Positions 32,418 through 40,957 of a DNA stretch of 64,000 nt are shown piece after piece. The notes under the pieces were generated by a model. It did no database searches, was not told where the DNA came from, and saw only the letters and a list, made by a program, of their open reading frames with translations. Made by a program: the position numbers and the translations under genes. Each line of letters begins with the position of its first letter. The stretch's first letter is position 1. Source of the stretch: Flavobacterium lipolyticum (GTDB lineage Bacteria > Bacteroidota > Bacteroidia > Flavobacteriales > Flavobacteriaceae); assembly GCF_020905335.1 (NCBI RefSeq), contig NZ_JAJJMN010000001.1:1860001-1924000 (forward strand). Reading direction: 5' to 3'.

Positions 32418-32425
32418 TATATTTG
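32418..32425 (+). promoter_or_regulatory. Predicted -7 box of the AAA ATPase gene
   Basis: TATATTTG, 25 nt before the ATG at 32450. Its position inside the longer reading frame from 32408 argues for the later start. Confidence 0.6.
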
Positions 32426-32449
32426 TATCCTAATTATAAGTCAATTAGA

Positions 32450-33592
32450 ATGAAAACGTATTTAAAAAGAGCGCTTGTGAACGAGTTTAAGAAAAAGGTA
32501 CTACCTAATAAGGTTTTAATTTTGCTTGGAGCCCGTCGTGTTGGCAAGACAGAGTTGATCAAAAGTTATTTGGAAGAAATTTCATCTGATACTTATTTGC
32601 AGCTTAATGGAGAAGATATTAATGATGTAGCTTTATTAAAAGAACGTTCTGTTAATAATTATAAAAGATTATTGTCGGGTATTGATTTACTGGTTATTGA
32701 TGAAGCACAAAATGTTCCGGAAATTGGAATGATTCTTAAATTGATTGTGGATACAATTGAAGGAATTAAAATTATAACTACAGGATCTTCAATGTTTGAT
32801 TTAAGTAATAAGTTAGGCGAACCTCTGGTAGGAAGAAAAAATACAATTTACTTATTTCCATTAGCGCAAATAGAATTCTCTGAAAGGGAAAACTATAAAC
32901 AAATTCGTGAAAATTTAGAAGAAAGATTACTTTTTGGTGGTTATCCAGAATTGATTCAATATGATAACTGGGAGGATAAAAAGGACTATCTTTTTGAAAT
33001 TATCAACTCATATTTATTGAAAGATATTTTAGTTTTTGAAGGGATTAAACATGCTGATAAAATTTATGATTTACTTCGTTTGGTTGCTTATCAGGTTGGT
33101 AAAGAAGTTTCTATACAAGAATTGGCTAATCAGTTACAGTTGTCAAAAAATACGGTTGCGAATTATTTAGATTTACTTTCTAAAGTGTTTGTTCTTTTTA
33201 AAGTAGAAGGATTTAGCAGAAATTTACGCAAAGAAATTGTAAAGTCAAGTCGTTGGTATTTTTATGATAATGGTATTCGAAATGCTGTTATTAACAATTT
33301 TAATACTCTAGCTCTAAGAAATGATGTTGGTGGTTTATGGGAGAACTATTTAGCTTATGAACGAATTAAAAAACAGCAATATCTTAAAATTAAAACCAAA
33401 AATTATTTCTGGAGAACTTATGACCAGCAAGAATTAGATTGGTTAGAAGAAAAAGGAGAAAAGCTGGAGGGATTTGAATTTAAATGGAGTGAAAGTAAAA
33501 AAGTAAAAATTCCAACAGCTTTTGCAAAAGCGTATCCTGATGCTGCTTTTGAAGTGATTAACAAGAGTAATTATTTAGATTTTATTAGTTAA
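32450..33592 (+). CDS. AAA ATPase with DUF4143 domain
   Basis: A 380-aa protein. Walker A GARRVGKTEL (about residue 27), Walker B LLVIDEAQN (about 82), a sensor-type TTGSS (about 112), then a DUF4143 region (about 200-375) with a winged-helix part and a final FEFKWSESKKVKIPTAFA segment. ATPases of this group are frequent in bacteria and archaea with no settled role; many are horizontally exchanged. The upstream repeats and its isolated position agree with an accessory gene. Its 3' end overlaps the convergent gene at 33575 by 18 bp. Confidence 0.88.
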   Translation: MKTYLKRALVNEFKKKVLPNKVLILLGARRVGKTELIKSYLEEISSDTYLQLNGEDINDVALLKERSVNNYKRLLSGIDLLVIDEAQNVPEIGMILKLIVDTIEGIKIITTGSSMFDLSNKLGEPLVGRKNTIYLFPLAQIEFSERENYKQIRENLEERLLFGGYPELIQYDNWEDKKDYLFEIINSYLLKDILVFEGIKHADKIYDLLRLVAYQVGKEVSIQELANQLQLSKNTVANYLDLLSKVFVLFKVEGFSRNLRKEIVKSSRWYFYDNGIRNAVINNFNTLALRNDVGGLWENYLAYERIKKQQYLKIKTKNYFWRTYDQQELDWLEEKGEKLEGFEFKWSESKKVKIPTAFAKAYPDAAFEVINKSNYLDFIS

Positions 33593-33844
33593 TTTTAGAT
33601 AAACCAATACAATCTGAATGAAAAAAATAAACGAGAATTTTATAATAAAAGAAGATTTACTCGTTTTATGTCTAAAGAATAACATGGCTAAGAACAATCC
33701 AACTGTGCCGCCAATGGCTTCCAGAAAAAACAAGGTGTTTTCCGGGATTCTTCGTTTGTTTTTCCGGGCTTGATATTTATCATATCCCGCGAGAATAAAA
33801 ACGGTGATATTTACAACTAAAAAATACGTTAATAAAACTTCCAT
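33575..33844 (-). CDS. DUF1294 membrane protein
   Basis: An 89-aa protein with three hydrophobic segments (about 5-20, 44-60, 69-85). The stretch AGYDKYQARKNKRRIPENTLFFLEAIGGTVG matches the DUF1294 consensus (DKxxAxxxxxRIPExxL). Function unknown. Convergent with the AAA ATPase gene, ends overlapping. Confidence 0.85.
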   Translation of the reverse strand: MEVLLTYFLVVNITVFILAGYDKYQARKNKRRIPENTLFFLEAIGGTVGLFLAMLFFRHKTSKSSFIIKFSFIFFIQIVLVYLKLTNKI

Positions 33845-33960
33845 TGGCTAAAAATTAAAAACAAAGATATTATTTTAGCGGAGTGATTGATTAATCTAAT
33901 GTCGATTTTGAAAGACAGATTATCTCATTTTCTAATCCAGAAATTATTTCATTATAAAGT

Positions 33961-36084
33961 ATGACTAATATTCAATTTATTGCCAAGTCTGTTCCAACAG
34001 CAGCAATTAACATTCAAAACACGGTAAAATTACTAGAGGAAGATTGTACAGTTCCGTTTATTTCCCGTTACCGAAAAGATACAACCGGAAATCTGGACGA
34101 AGTTCAAATTGAGCAAATTGCGAAACTTCAAAAGGAATATGAAACGATTGTAAAACGCAAAGAAGCGGTTTTGAAATCTATTGAAGAACAAAAATCGCTT
34201 ACGCCGGAATTGAAACAGAAAATTGAACAAAGTTTTGATTTACAGGAGATAGAAGATTTTTATTTGCCTTTTAAAAAGAAGAAAAAAACAAAAGCAGATG
34301 TTGCCCGTGAATTTGGTTTAGAGCCATTGGCAAAAATCATTATGTCAGAGAATGATGTTGATGTTGATTTTATTTCAACACAATACCTGAACGAAAATGT
34401 GATTAATGAAGAAGCTGCCATGCAGGGTGCACGAGATATTATTGCAGAATGGATAAACGAAAATATTTATGTTCGTAAACAATTGCGAAGATTGTATCAA
34501 CGCAAAGCAGTGATAGCAACTAAAGTTGTAAAAAAGAAGAGTGAAGAAGAAGGGGCTCAAAAGTTCAGTCAGTATTTTGAGTGGGAAGAGCCATTGACAA
34601 AAGCGCCTTCACATCGTTTATTAGCAATGCTTCGTGCTGAAAATGAAGGTTTTGTAAAAATGAAAGTGGATGTCGATTTAGATGAAGCTTATGATATTAT
34701 TGATGAAATCATCATTAAAAAACAAAACAGTACCACCGCACATTTACAGTTAGCGATTGAAGACAGTTACAAACGACTGCTAAATCCTGCTATTGGAAAT
34801 GAGACTCTACAGGAGGCAAAAGCAAAAGCAGATGCTAATTCAATCCAGGTTTTTGCAAACAATTTAGGACAGTTATTATTAGCGCCGCCTTTGGGTGAAA
34901 AACGTATTTTGGCTATAGATCCCGGATTTAGAAGCGGCTGTAAAGTGGCTTGTTTGGACGAAAAAGGAGATCTGTTGTATAATGAAACGATTTATCCTCA
35001 TGCGCCTCAAAATGAGGAAACCATGGCAATCAAGAAGATACGTTCTATGGTAAATGCGTATCAGATTGATGCTATTTCTATTGGAAATGGAACTGCATCG
35101 CGTGAAACAGAGTTTTTCATTAAAAAAATAGCGTTCGACAAACCGTTACAGGTTTTTATTGTTTCTGAAGCAGGAGCGTCGGTATATTCGGCATCAAAAA
35201 TTGCGAGGGAAGAATTTCCAAATTATGACGTTACGGTTCGTGGATCGGTTTCTATTGGAAGACGACTTTCAGATCCGCTGGCCGAATTGGTAAAGATTGA
35301 TCCAAAAGCAATTGGAGTTGGACAATATCAACACGATGTGGATCAGACGAAATTAAAAGAAGAACTAGACAATACGGTAATTCGTTGCGTAAACTCGGTT
35401 GGAATCAATATCAACACGGCGAGTAAACATTTATTGAGTTATGTGAGTGGAATAGGAGAGAAGCTGGCTGAAAATATCGTTCAGTATCGTTCCGAAAATG
35501 GTCCTTTTGAGGACAGAAAACAACTGAAAAAAGTGCCTCGTTTAGGAGATAAGGCTTATCAGCAGGGAGCTGCTTTTATTAGAATTACAAATGCCAAAAA
35601 TCCGCTGGATAATTCGGCTGTACACCCGGAAGCATATCCAGTTGTTGAAAAGATGGCAAAAGATCTAAAACTTTCGGTAAATGAATTAATTGCTAATAAA
35701 GAGAAAACAGCCCTTATTAAGGCCGAAAATTATATTACTCCTCAAATTGGGTTATTAACTTTAAAAGATATCATAAAAGAACTTGAAAAGCCTGGATTAG
35801 ACCCGAGAAAGTCGGCTAAGGTTTTTGAGTTTGATGCCAATGTAAAATCGATCAAAGATTTGAAAACCGGAATGATTTTACCTGGAATTGTGAATAACAT
35901 AACCAACTTTGGCTGTTTTGTTGATATTGGAATTAAAGAAAGTGGCTTGGTTCACATTTCTCAGCTAAAAGCCGGTTTTGTGAGTGATGTAAACGAAGTG
36001 GTAAAACTACATCAGCATGTTGAGGTTAAGGTTACCGAAGTTGATGAAGACAGGAAGAGAATTCAGCTGACGATGGTTTTGTAA
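33961..36084 (+). CDS. tex: Tex family RNA-binding transcription accessory protein
   Basis: A 707-aa protein in Tex order: N-terminal helical Tex domain (1 to about 300), a YqgF RNase-H-like domain (about 312-440, AIDPGFRSGCKVACLDEKG), tandem helix-hairpin-helix motifs (about 485-560, GIGEKLAENIVQYR and PRLGDKAYQQGAAF) and a C-terminal S1 domain (about 635-705, GIVNNITNFGCFVDIG). Tex binds nucleic acid and modulates transcription and RNA turnover. Length is close to the family (about 700-780). Confidence 0.95.
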   Translation: MTNIQFIAKSVPTAAINIQNTVKLLEEDCTVPFISRYRKDTTGNLDEVQIEQIAKLQKEYETIVKRKEAVLKSIEEQKSLTPELKQKIEQSFDLQEIEDFYLPFKKKKKTKADVAREFGLEPLAKIIMSENDVDVDFISTQYLNENVINEEAAMQGARDIIAEWINENIYVRKQLRRLYQRKAVIATKVVKKKSEEEGAQKFSQYFEWEEPLTKAPSHRLLAMLRAENEGFVKMKVDVDLDEAYDIIDEIIIKKQNSTTAHLQLAIEDSYKRLLNPAIGNETLQEAKAKADANSIQVFANNLGQLLLAPPLGEKRILAIDPGFRSGCKVACLDEKGDLLYNETIYPHAPQNEETMAIKKIRSMVNAYQIDAISIGNGTASRETEFFIKKIAFDKPLQVFIVSEAGASVYSASKIAREEFPNYDVTVRGSVSIGRRLSDPLAELVKIDPKAIGVGQYQHDVDQTKLKEELDNTVIRCVNSVGININTASKHLLSYVSGIGEKLAENIVQYRSENGPFEDRKQLKKVPRLGDKAYQQGAAFIRITNAKNPLDNSAVHPEAYPVVEKMAKDLKLSVNELIANKEKTALIKAENYITPQIGLLTLKDIIKELEKPGLDPRKSAKVFEFDANVKSIKDLKTGMILPGIVNNITNFGCFVDIGIKESGLVHISQLKAGFVSDVNEVVKLHQHVEVKVTEVDEDRKRIQLTMVL

Positions 36085-36150
36085 AAAATCCAATAAAGAA
36101 ATTCCAAATTTCAAGATGGTATTCAAATTAAGGAGGTATCATAAAAATTA

Positions 36151-36179
36151 AAAAAGTCCCGAAATTTCGGGACTTTTTT
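36151..36179. terminator. Bidirectional terminator
   Basis: AAAAGTCCCGAAA / TTTCGGGACTTTT, a perfect palindrome with T/A runs, between tex and the convergent surface-protein gene. Confidence 0.92.
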
Positions 36180-36193
36180 ATGCATTTTAACAA

Positions 36194-39100
36194 TTATCTT
36201 TTGATTACTTTTTTGACTGATTTTCCAATTTCATTTGAAATTTCAAACATATAAACTCCAGCTGCTAAATGCGAAATATTTACAGTGGTAGATAACGTTT
36301 TCAATTCTTTAGAAAGAATGAATTGACCATTAAGAGTGAAAATTTTTAAATAATTGTTATTTGATGAATTCATTTCAATTGTAACAAAATCTTTGGTTGG
36401 ATTTGGGTATAATTTCAAAGATGTCTGAGTTTCAAAATCTTCTGTTCCAAGTGTTCTAACTTCAGTACAAGTACTTGTTGAGGTACAGCCATTTTTGGTT
36501 ATTTCGACAGCATAACTGCCATTTTTTATTGGCTTAAATGTAGAATTTGTTTCATTTGAAATAACGGTATAATTACCATTATCACAAATTAACCATTTGT
36601 AAATAGCGCCAGTTTCAGCAACTGATAGGATTCCGTTATTATTTGTAACGGTCAAATTAAGACTTTTTACTGTTACAATTTGCGTTGCTGTTGCGGTATT
36701 GTTATTGGCGTCTGTTACTGTCCATGTTACAATTGTATTCCCAATAGGAAAAGCTGTGGGCGCATTATTCGTTACCAATGCAACAGTGCAATTATCAGAG
36801 GTTACAGGTGTTCCCAGTAAAACATTTGTTGCAGTACAATTTGAAGTTGTATTTACGATTACATTTGAAGGTGCAGTAATGATTGGAAGCGTTACATCTT
36901 TTACCGTTACAATTTGCGTTGCCGTTGCGATATTGTTGCTTGCATCTTTTACTGTCCAGGTTACGGTAGTATTCCCAACCGGAAAAACAGTTGGCGCATT
37001 ATTAGTTACTGAAGCGACCGTGCAATTATCAGAGGTTACAGGTGTTCCCAGTAAAACATTTGTTGCAGTACAATTTGTATTAGTATTGACTGTTATTGAT
37101 GCTGGAGCTTTTATTGTTGGCAAAGTGACATCTTTTATCGTTACAATTTGTGTAGCAGTTGCAGTATTATTATTGGAGTCTTTTACTGTCCATATTACAG
37201 TAGTATTGCCAATTGAAAAAGCGGTTGGCGCATTATTAGTAACCGAATCAACAGCACAATTATCGGAAGTTATTGGATTTCCTAAAAGAACTCCAGTTGC
37301 AGTGCATCCGGAACTTAGATTTACAGAGATATTTACAGGAGCTACAATTGTTGGACTTTCCAAATCTGGGATTAAATTTATTTTGAAGGTTTTTGTTACC
37401 GTTGTTAAATCGGCATCTGTAACGGTGCATGAATAATCTCCAGCAGTCAACTCAGTAATTTTGGATGTTTTTTCTCCGTTAGACCAAAGATAGGTGTATG
37501 GGCTTCTTCCTCCATAAACCGCTATTGTTGCAGAACCTGTAGAACCTGCACAAGTGATGTGAGTTGGCGTAATCTCCGAGGTTAGTGGTGTAGGAGTGTA
37601 AGTTCCTTTTAGTCGAATTAAAGAAGCAGAATTAGTATTTCCTCTGTAAGCAGTAAAATCTCCGCCTATTGTTATTTTACCATCGGATTGCAGATTTATA
37701 GAATTAACAGAAGTAGAAGAAGAACTATTAAATTCTGATGCTCTAGTGTCTATGCTTCCATCAGCATTTAAACGAATTAAGTGTACAGATTGGTATCCTT
37801 GGTAGCTATAAAAACTACCGCCAACTATTATTTTTCCGTCTTTTGGCAAGGCTATAGATAAAACAGAATTGCCAAATCCAGATCCAATTTTAAAGGAGTT
37901 GTCTTTGCTCCCATCAGCATTTAAACGAATTATATAATTTTGATTCGCCCCTTGAAAGTAACTAAATTTACCACCCACAATTATTTTACCATCAGTTTGT
38001 ACAACGATAGAATGAACATCGCCTATTGTATAAAGGCTACCAAACCCAGTTCCAATATTAAAAGAACTGTCCTTACTCCCATCAGCATTTAAACGAACCA
38101 AATAGTTTTGGCTAACCCCTTGGTAGTTTTTAAATTTACCACCAACAATCAGTTTACCATCACTTTGCAGAGCTACAGATAAAACAGGAGCATCAAATCC
38201 AGTTCCAATATTGAAGGAGGTATCTACAGTTCCATTAGTATTTAAACGAATTAGATATCTAGAAACAACCTTTTGATATTCAGTTATATCACTTCCTATA
38301 ATTATTTTTCCATCAGGTTGAACTACAATTGAATTAACACTGTCTGAGTCATCATAAGCACGGATGAAACCACTTCCTGTGCTAAAAGAGTTGTCTTTGC
38401 TTCCATCAGCATTTAAACGAATCAAGTTTTTTTGAGGAATACCTTGATAAGCATTAAAGTAACCACCCACCATTATTTTTCCATCTGTTTGAATAGCTAT
38501 AGATTTAATGATACCTTGAGTACCATTATAAGAATAAAAAAAACCGGAGCCAATGTTGAAAGATGTATCAATGGAGTTGTCCGTATTAAAACGTATAAGA
38601 TTACTTTGAAGAGTTTGTTGATAATTAGTAAATTTACCACCAACTATTGTTTTTCCGTCGGTTTGTTGCGCAATTGCATAAACAGTACTGTTAAATCCAT
38701 CTCCTGTTTCAAAAGTAGTATCTCTGCTTCCATCACTATTTATAGATAAAATATTATTTACAGTAATACCTTGGTAATCATCAAAATATCCTCCTGTAAA
38801 TATTTTTCCATTTTGCTGCACAACAATAAAATTAATACGATCTGTTTGTCCGATTCCATAACCAGTTCCTATATCAAAAGAAGTATCTTTGGTTCCGTTA
38901 GAATTTAGACGAATCAAATGATTTTGAGAAATTCCTTTATAGTAAAGAAATGCACCCCCAACTATTATTTTACCATCAGGTTGTAAACCTAAAGCCGTTA
39001 CAGACGGAGCAAATCCAAACCCTGTCAATATATCAAAAGTTTTGTCTCTTGAACCATCAGGATTTAATCGCACTATCCCATTTTGAGTATCATTAACATA

Positions 39101-39925
39101 TCTCATAAAATAACCACCTGCTACAATTTTTCCATCAGGTTGTAATACAATACTATTTACTGTATCATCAAATCCTGAAGATACGTTAAAGGAAGCATCT
39201 TTACTTCCATCTGTATTCAAACGAATTAGATGGTTTTGAGATACTCCCTGAAATTGAGTAAATTCTCCACCGACAATTATTTTTCCATCATTTTGTAAAA
39301 CTATAGTTTTTACAGTAGAATTAAAACCAGTTCCAATATCAAATGAAGTATCTTTAGTTCCATCAGCATTAAGACGTATCAAATATTTAGTAGCGATTCC
39401 CTGATAACCTAAAAATCCTCCTCCAACTAATATTTTACCATCTTTTTGTTTTACCATGGCAAGTACGGTAGAAATGCCATTTGGATTATCCATAAAACCA
39501 GTTCCGCAATTAAATGTAGCATCTTTGCTTCCGTCTGAATTTAAACGAATTATATAATTTTGAGGGAATCCTTGAAATTTTGTAAAAACACCTCCCAGAA
39601 TCATTTTTCCATCATCTTGCAGAATAATTGAAGATATATAATTAGAATACATCGAGTTACTAAAACCAGCACCAATATTAAAACTTGTATCTTTTGTACC
39701 GTCTGGATTCAAACGAATTATATTATTAGAAGAATTGTCTCCTCTATAGGAGCTAAAGGCACCCCCTATTAATATTTTTCCGTCTGGTTGTGTAGCTGTA
39801 CATAAAACACTGCCATTTGAGAATCCCTGATATGATCCATATTCATGTTCAACATCAATTGAATTTTGGGCATCAATTGTTAAGAATTGTAAAAAGAAAA
39901 GTAATAAGAGTAAAGGTTTTTTCAT
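36194..39925 (-). CDS. Large T9SS-secreted protein: delta-60 repeats, SprB, HYR and sorting domains
   Basis: A 1243-aa protein from the ATG at 39925 (MKKPLLLLLFFLQFLTIDAQ, signal peptide). Next come 14 delta-60-type repeats of about 50-60 aa, each with DGK-I-x-GG and NxLIRLNxDGSxDxSF. A SprB-like repeat (about 840-900; SATIAVYGGRSPYTYLWSNGEK) and three HYR domains follow. The C-terminal sorting domain has KLYPNPTKDFVTIEM and ends GKSVKKVIKR. Such sorting domains direct export through the type IX system and surface display or release. The HYR units repeat at DNA level with a 234-bp period (36672, 36906, 37140). TATATTTG lies at 39941-39948. Confidence 0.93.
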   Translation of the reverse strand: MKKPLLLLLFFLQFLTIDAQNSIDVEHEYGSYQGFSNGSVLCTATQPDGKILIGGAFSSYRGDNSSNNIIRLNPDGTKDTSFNIGAGFSNSMYSNYISSIILQDDGKMILGGVFTKFQGFPQNYIIRLNSDGSKDATFNCGTGFMDNPNGISTVLAMVKQKDGKILVGGGFLGYQGIATKYLIRLNADGTKDTSFDIGTGFNSTVKTIVLQNDGKIIVGGEFTQFQGVSQNHLIRLNTDGSKDASFNVSSGFDDTVNSIVLQPDGKIVAGGYFMRYVNDTQNGIVRLNPDGSRDKTFDILTGFGFAPSVTALGLQPDGKIIVGGAFLYYKGISQNHLIRLNSNGTKDTSFDIGTGYGIGQTDRINFIVVQQNGKIFTGGYFDDYQGITVNNILSINSDGSRDTTFETGDGFNSTVYAIAQQTDGKTIVGGKFTNYQQTLQSNLIRFNTDNSIDTSFNIGSGFFYSYNGTQGIIKSIAIQTDGKIMVGGYFNAYQGIPQKNLIRLNADGSKDNSFSTGSGFIRAYDDSDSVNSIVVQPDGKIIIGSDITEYQKVVSRYLIRLNTNGTVDTSFNIGTGFDAPVLSVALQSDGKLIVGGKFKNYQGVSQNYLVRLNADGSKDSSFNIGTGFGSLYTIGDVHSIVVQTDGKIIVGGKFSYFQGANQNYIIRLNADGSKDNSFKIGSGFGNSVLSIALPKDGKIIVGGSFYSYQGYQSVHLIRLNADGSIDTRASEFNSSSSTSVNSINLQSDGKITIGGDFTAYRGNTNSASLIRLKGTYTPTPLTSEITPTHITCAGSTGSATIAVYGGRSPYTYLWSNGEKTSKITELTAGDYSCTVTDADLTTVTKTFKINLIPDLESPTIVAPVNISVNLSSGCTATGVLLGNPITSDNCAVDSVTNNAPTAFSIGNTTVIWTVKDSNNNTATATQIVTIKDVTLPTIKAPASITVNTNTNCTATNVLLGTPVTSDNCTVASVTNNAPTVFPVGNTTVTWTVKDASNNIATATQIVTVKDVTLPIITAPSNVIVNTTSNCTATNVLLGTPVTSDNCTVALVTNNAPTAFPIGNTIVTWTVTDANNNTATATQIVTVKSLNLTVTNNNGILSVAETGAIYKWLICDNGNYTVISNETNSTFKPIKNGSYAVEITKNGCTSTSTCTEVRTLGTEDFETQTSLKLYPNPTKDFVTIEMNSSNNNYLKIFTLNGQFILSKELKTLSTTVNISHLAAGVYMFEISNEIGKSVKKVIKR

Positions 39926-39995
39926 ATAAAATAGTTTTTCCAAATATAAAGATATTTACATACAACTTTTCTTATATAGAAAAGTCTATCACAAA

Positions 39996-40028
39996 AAAAT
40001 CCCAAGCTACACTGTAACTTGGGATTTT
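39996..40028 (-). terminator. tatA terminator
   Basis: AAAATCCCAAG / CTTGGGATTTT stem, about 20 nt after the tatA stop. Confidence 0.85.
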
Positions 40029-40049
40029 AAAATTTTATAAAGCAGTAAA

Positions 40050-40232
40050 TTATTTTACTTCTTCCTCTTCTTTTTTAGCAGCAGGAGCAGATTGATCGTC
40101 CTTAGCAGCATTTTTGAATTCTTTAATTCCGCTTCCTAAACCTTTCATTAATTCCGGAATTTTTTTACCTCCAAAAAGTAATATCACGATACCTACTATT
40201 ACAAGGATTTCTGTAAGACCTAATCTTCCCAT
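40050..40232 (-). CDS. tatA: Twin-arginine translocase subunit TatA
   Basis: A 60-aa protein of the TatA/E family: a short N-terminal membrane helix ([17 protein letters not shown], residues 6-22), the hinge [16 protein letters not shown] and an amphipathic helix (IKEFKNAA), then a charged tail. It forms the pore of the Tat exporter for folded proteins. tatC is not in the window. A TACCTTTG promoter lies at 40279-40286. Confidence 0.93.
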   Translation of the reverse strand: MGRLGLTEILVIVGIVILLFGGKKIPELMKGLGSGIKEFKNAAKDDQSAPAAKKEEEEVK

Positions 40233-40278
40233 GATTGTTATATTTAATGCCGAAGCAAATTGTTTTCTAAATTTTAAG

Positions 40279-40286
40279 CAAAGGTA
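40279..40286 (-). promoter_or_regulatory. Predicted -7 box of tatA
   Basis: The reverse strand reads TACCTTTG, 47 nt before the ATG. Confidence 0.5.
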
Positions 40287-40417
40287 TATAGAAATATACG
40301 AACAAGAAGTCTTTTTAGATTAAAATATTTGTTTCAGGCAGCGTTAAATATTTTATAAAATAGTAAAATAAGTGTATTCGTTCATTTTTGTCCCGCAGCA
40401 ACTAGACGATTAATTGT

Positions 40418-40425
40418 TATATTTG
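40418..40425 (+). promoter_or_regulatory. Predicted -7 box for the 40446 gene and the GH3 gene
   Basis: TATATTTG, 21 nt before the ATG at 40446. Confidence 0.55.
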
Positions 40426-40445
40426 CTCGTAATAAATAACCATAA

Positions 40446-40946
40446 ATGACCAGGAAAAAGTTCAATTTCAGGAAAAGTTTATTCATTAAGAACCGATTGG
40501 TAATTTTGAATGAGGATACTTTTGAAGAAATTTTTTCGTTCAAACTTAATTTAATGAACGTTTTTGTGACGTTTACTTTGGGTGGAATTTTTTTGATTTT
40601 AATTACTACTTTCATCATTGCTTTTACACCTTTGCGCGAGTTTATCCCGGGGTATTCTTCCTCTGAATTAAAAAAGAATGCGACAGAATTAGCCATAAAA
40701 TCAGATTCACTTGAAACTGCTTTAAAGAAAAATGAGGCCTATATAAAAGGGATTCAGAAAGTTTTAAGAGGAGAACTGGAATATGCAAAATTCAATAAAG
40801 ATTCTATTTTAGCAGAAACAGCTGAGCCTTCGGAGGTGGATATGAAAGCTTCGGAAGAAGAAATTAAATTAAGAGAAGAAGTAGCCAAAATGGAGAAGGA
40901 GTCGGGTGAAAAATCCCGAAATAAAAAGAAAAGTGACAAGAATTAA
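40446..40946 (+). CDS. Membrane protein resembling an M23 peptidase without its catalytic domain
   Basis: A 166-aa protein. A basic N-terminus (FKLNLMNVFVTFTLGGIFLILITTF) leads into one membrane span (about 37-60), followed by a charged coiled coil to the end (SDSLETALKKNEAYIKGIQKVL). This looks like the N-terminal half of Bacteroidota M23 peptidases, but the LAS/M23 metallopeptidase domain (HxH, HxxxD motifs) is absent. The stop is followed by 11 nt and then the GH3-type gene, so they are probably co-transcribed. It may be a scaffold or partner; the function is unknown. Confidence 0.7.
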   Translation: MTRKKFNFRKSLFIKNRLVILNEDTFEEIFSFKLNLMNVFVTFTLGGIFLILITTFIIAFTPLREFIPGYSSSELKKNATELAIKSDSLETALKKNEAYIKGIQKVLRGELEYAKFNKDSILAETAEPSEVDMKASEEEIKLREEVAKMEKESGEKSRNKKKSDKN

Positions 40947-40957
40947 TACCTCAAACA

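Noticed and set aside
36699..37436. A 245-aa open frame on the + strand, antisense to the T9SS protein gene
   Set aside because: It mirrors the repeated Val/Thr-rich HYR units of the real gene and lacks a promoter or independent domain signal.
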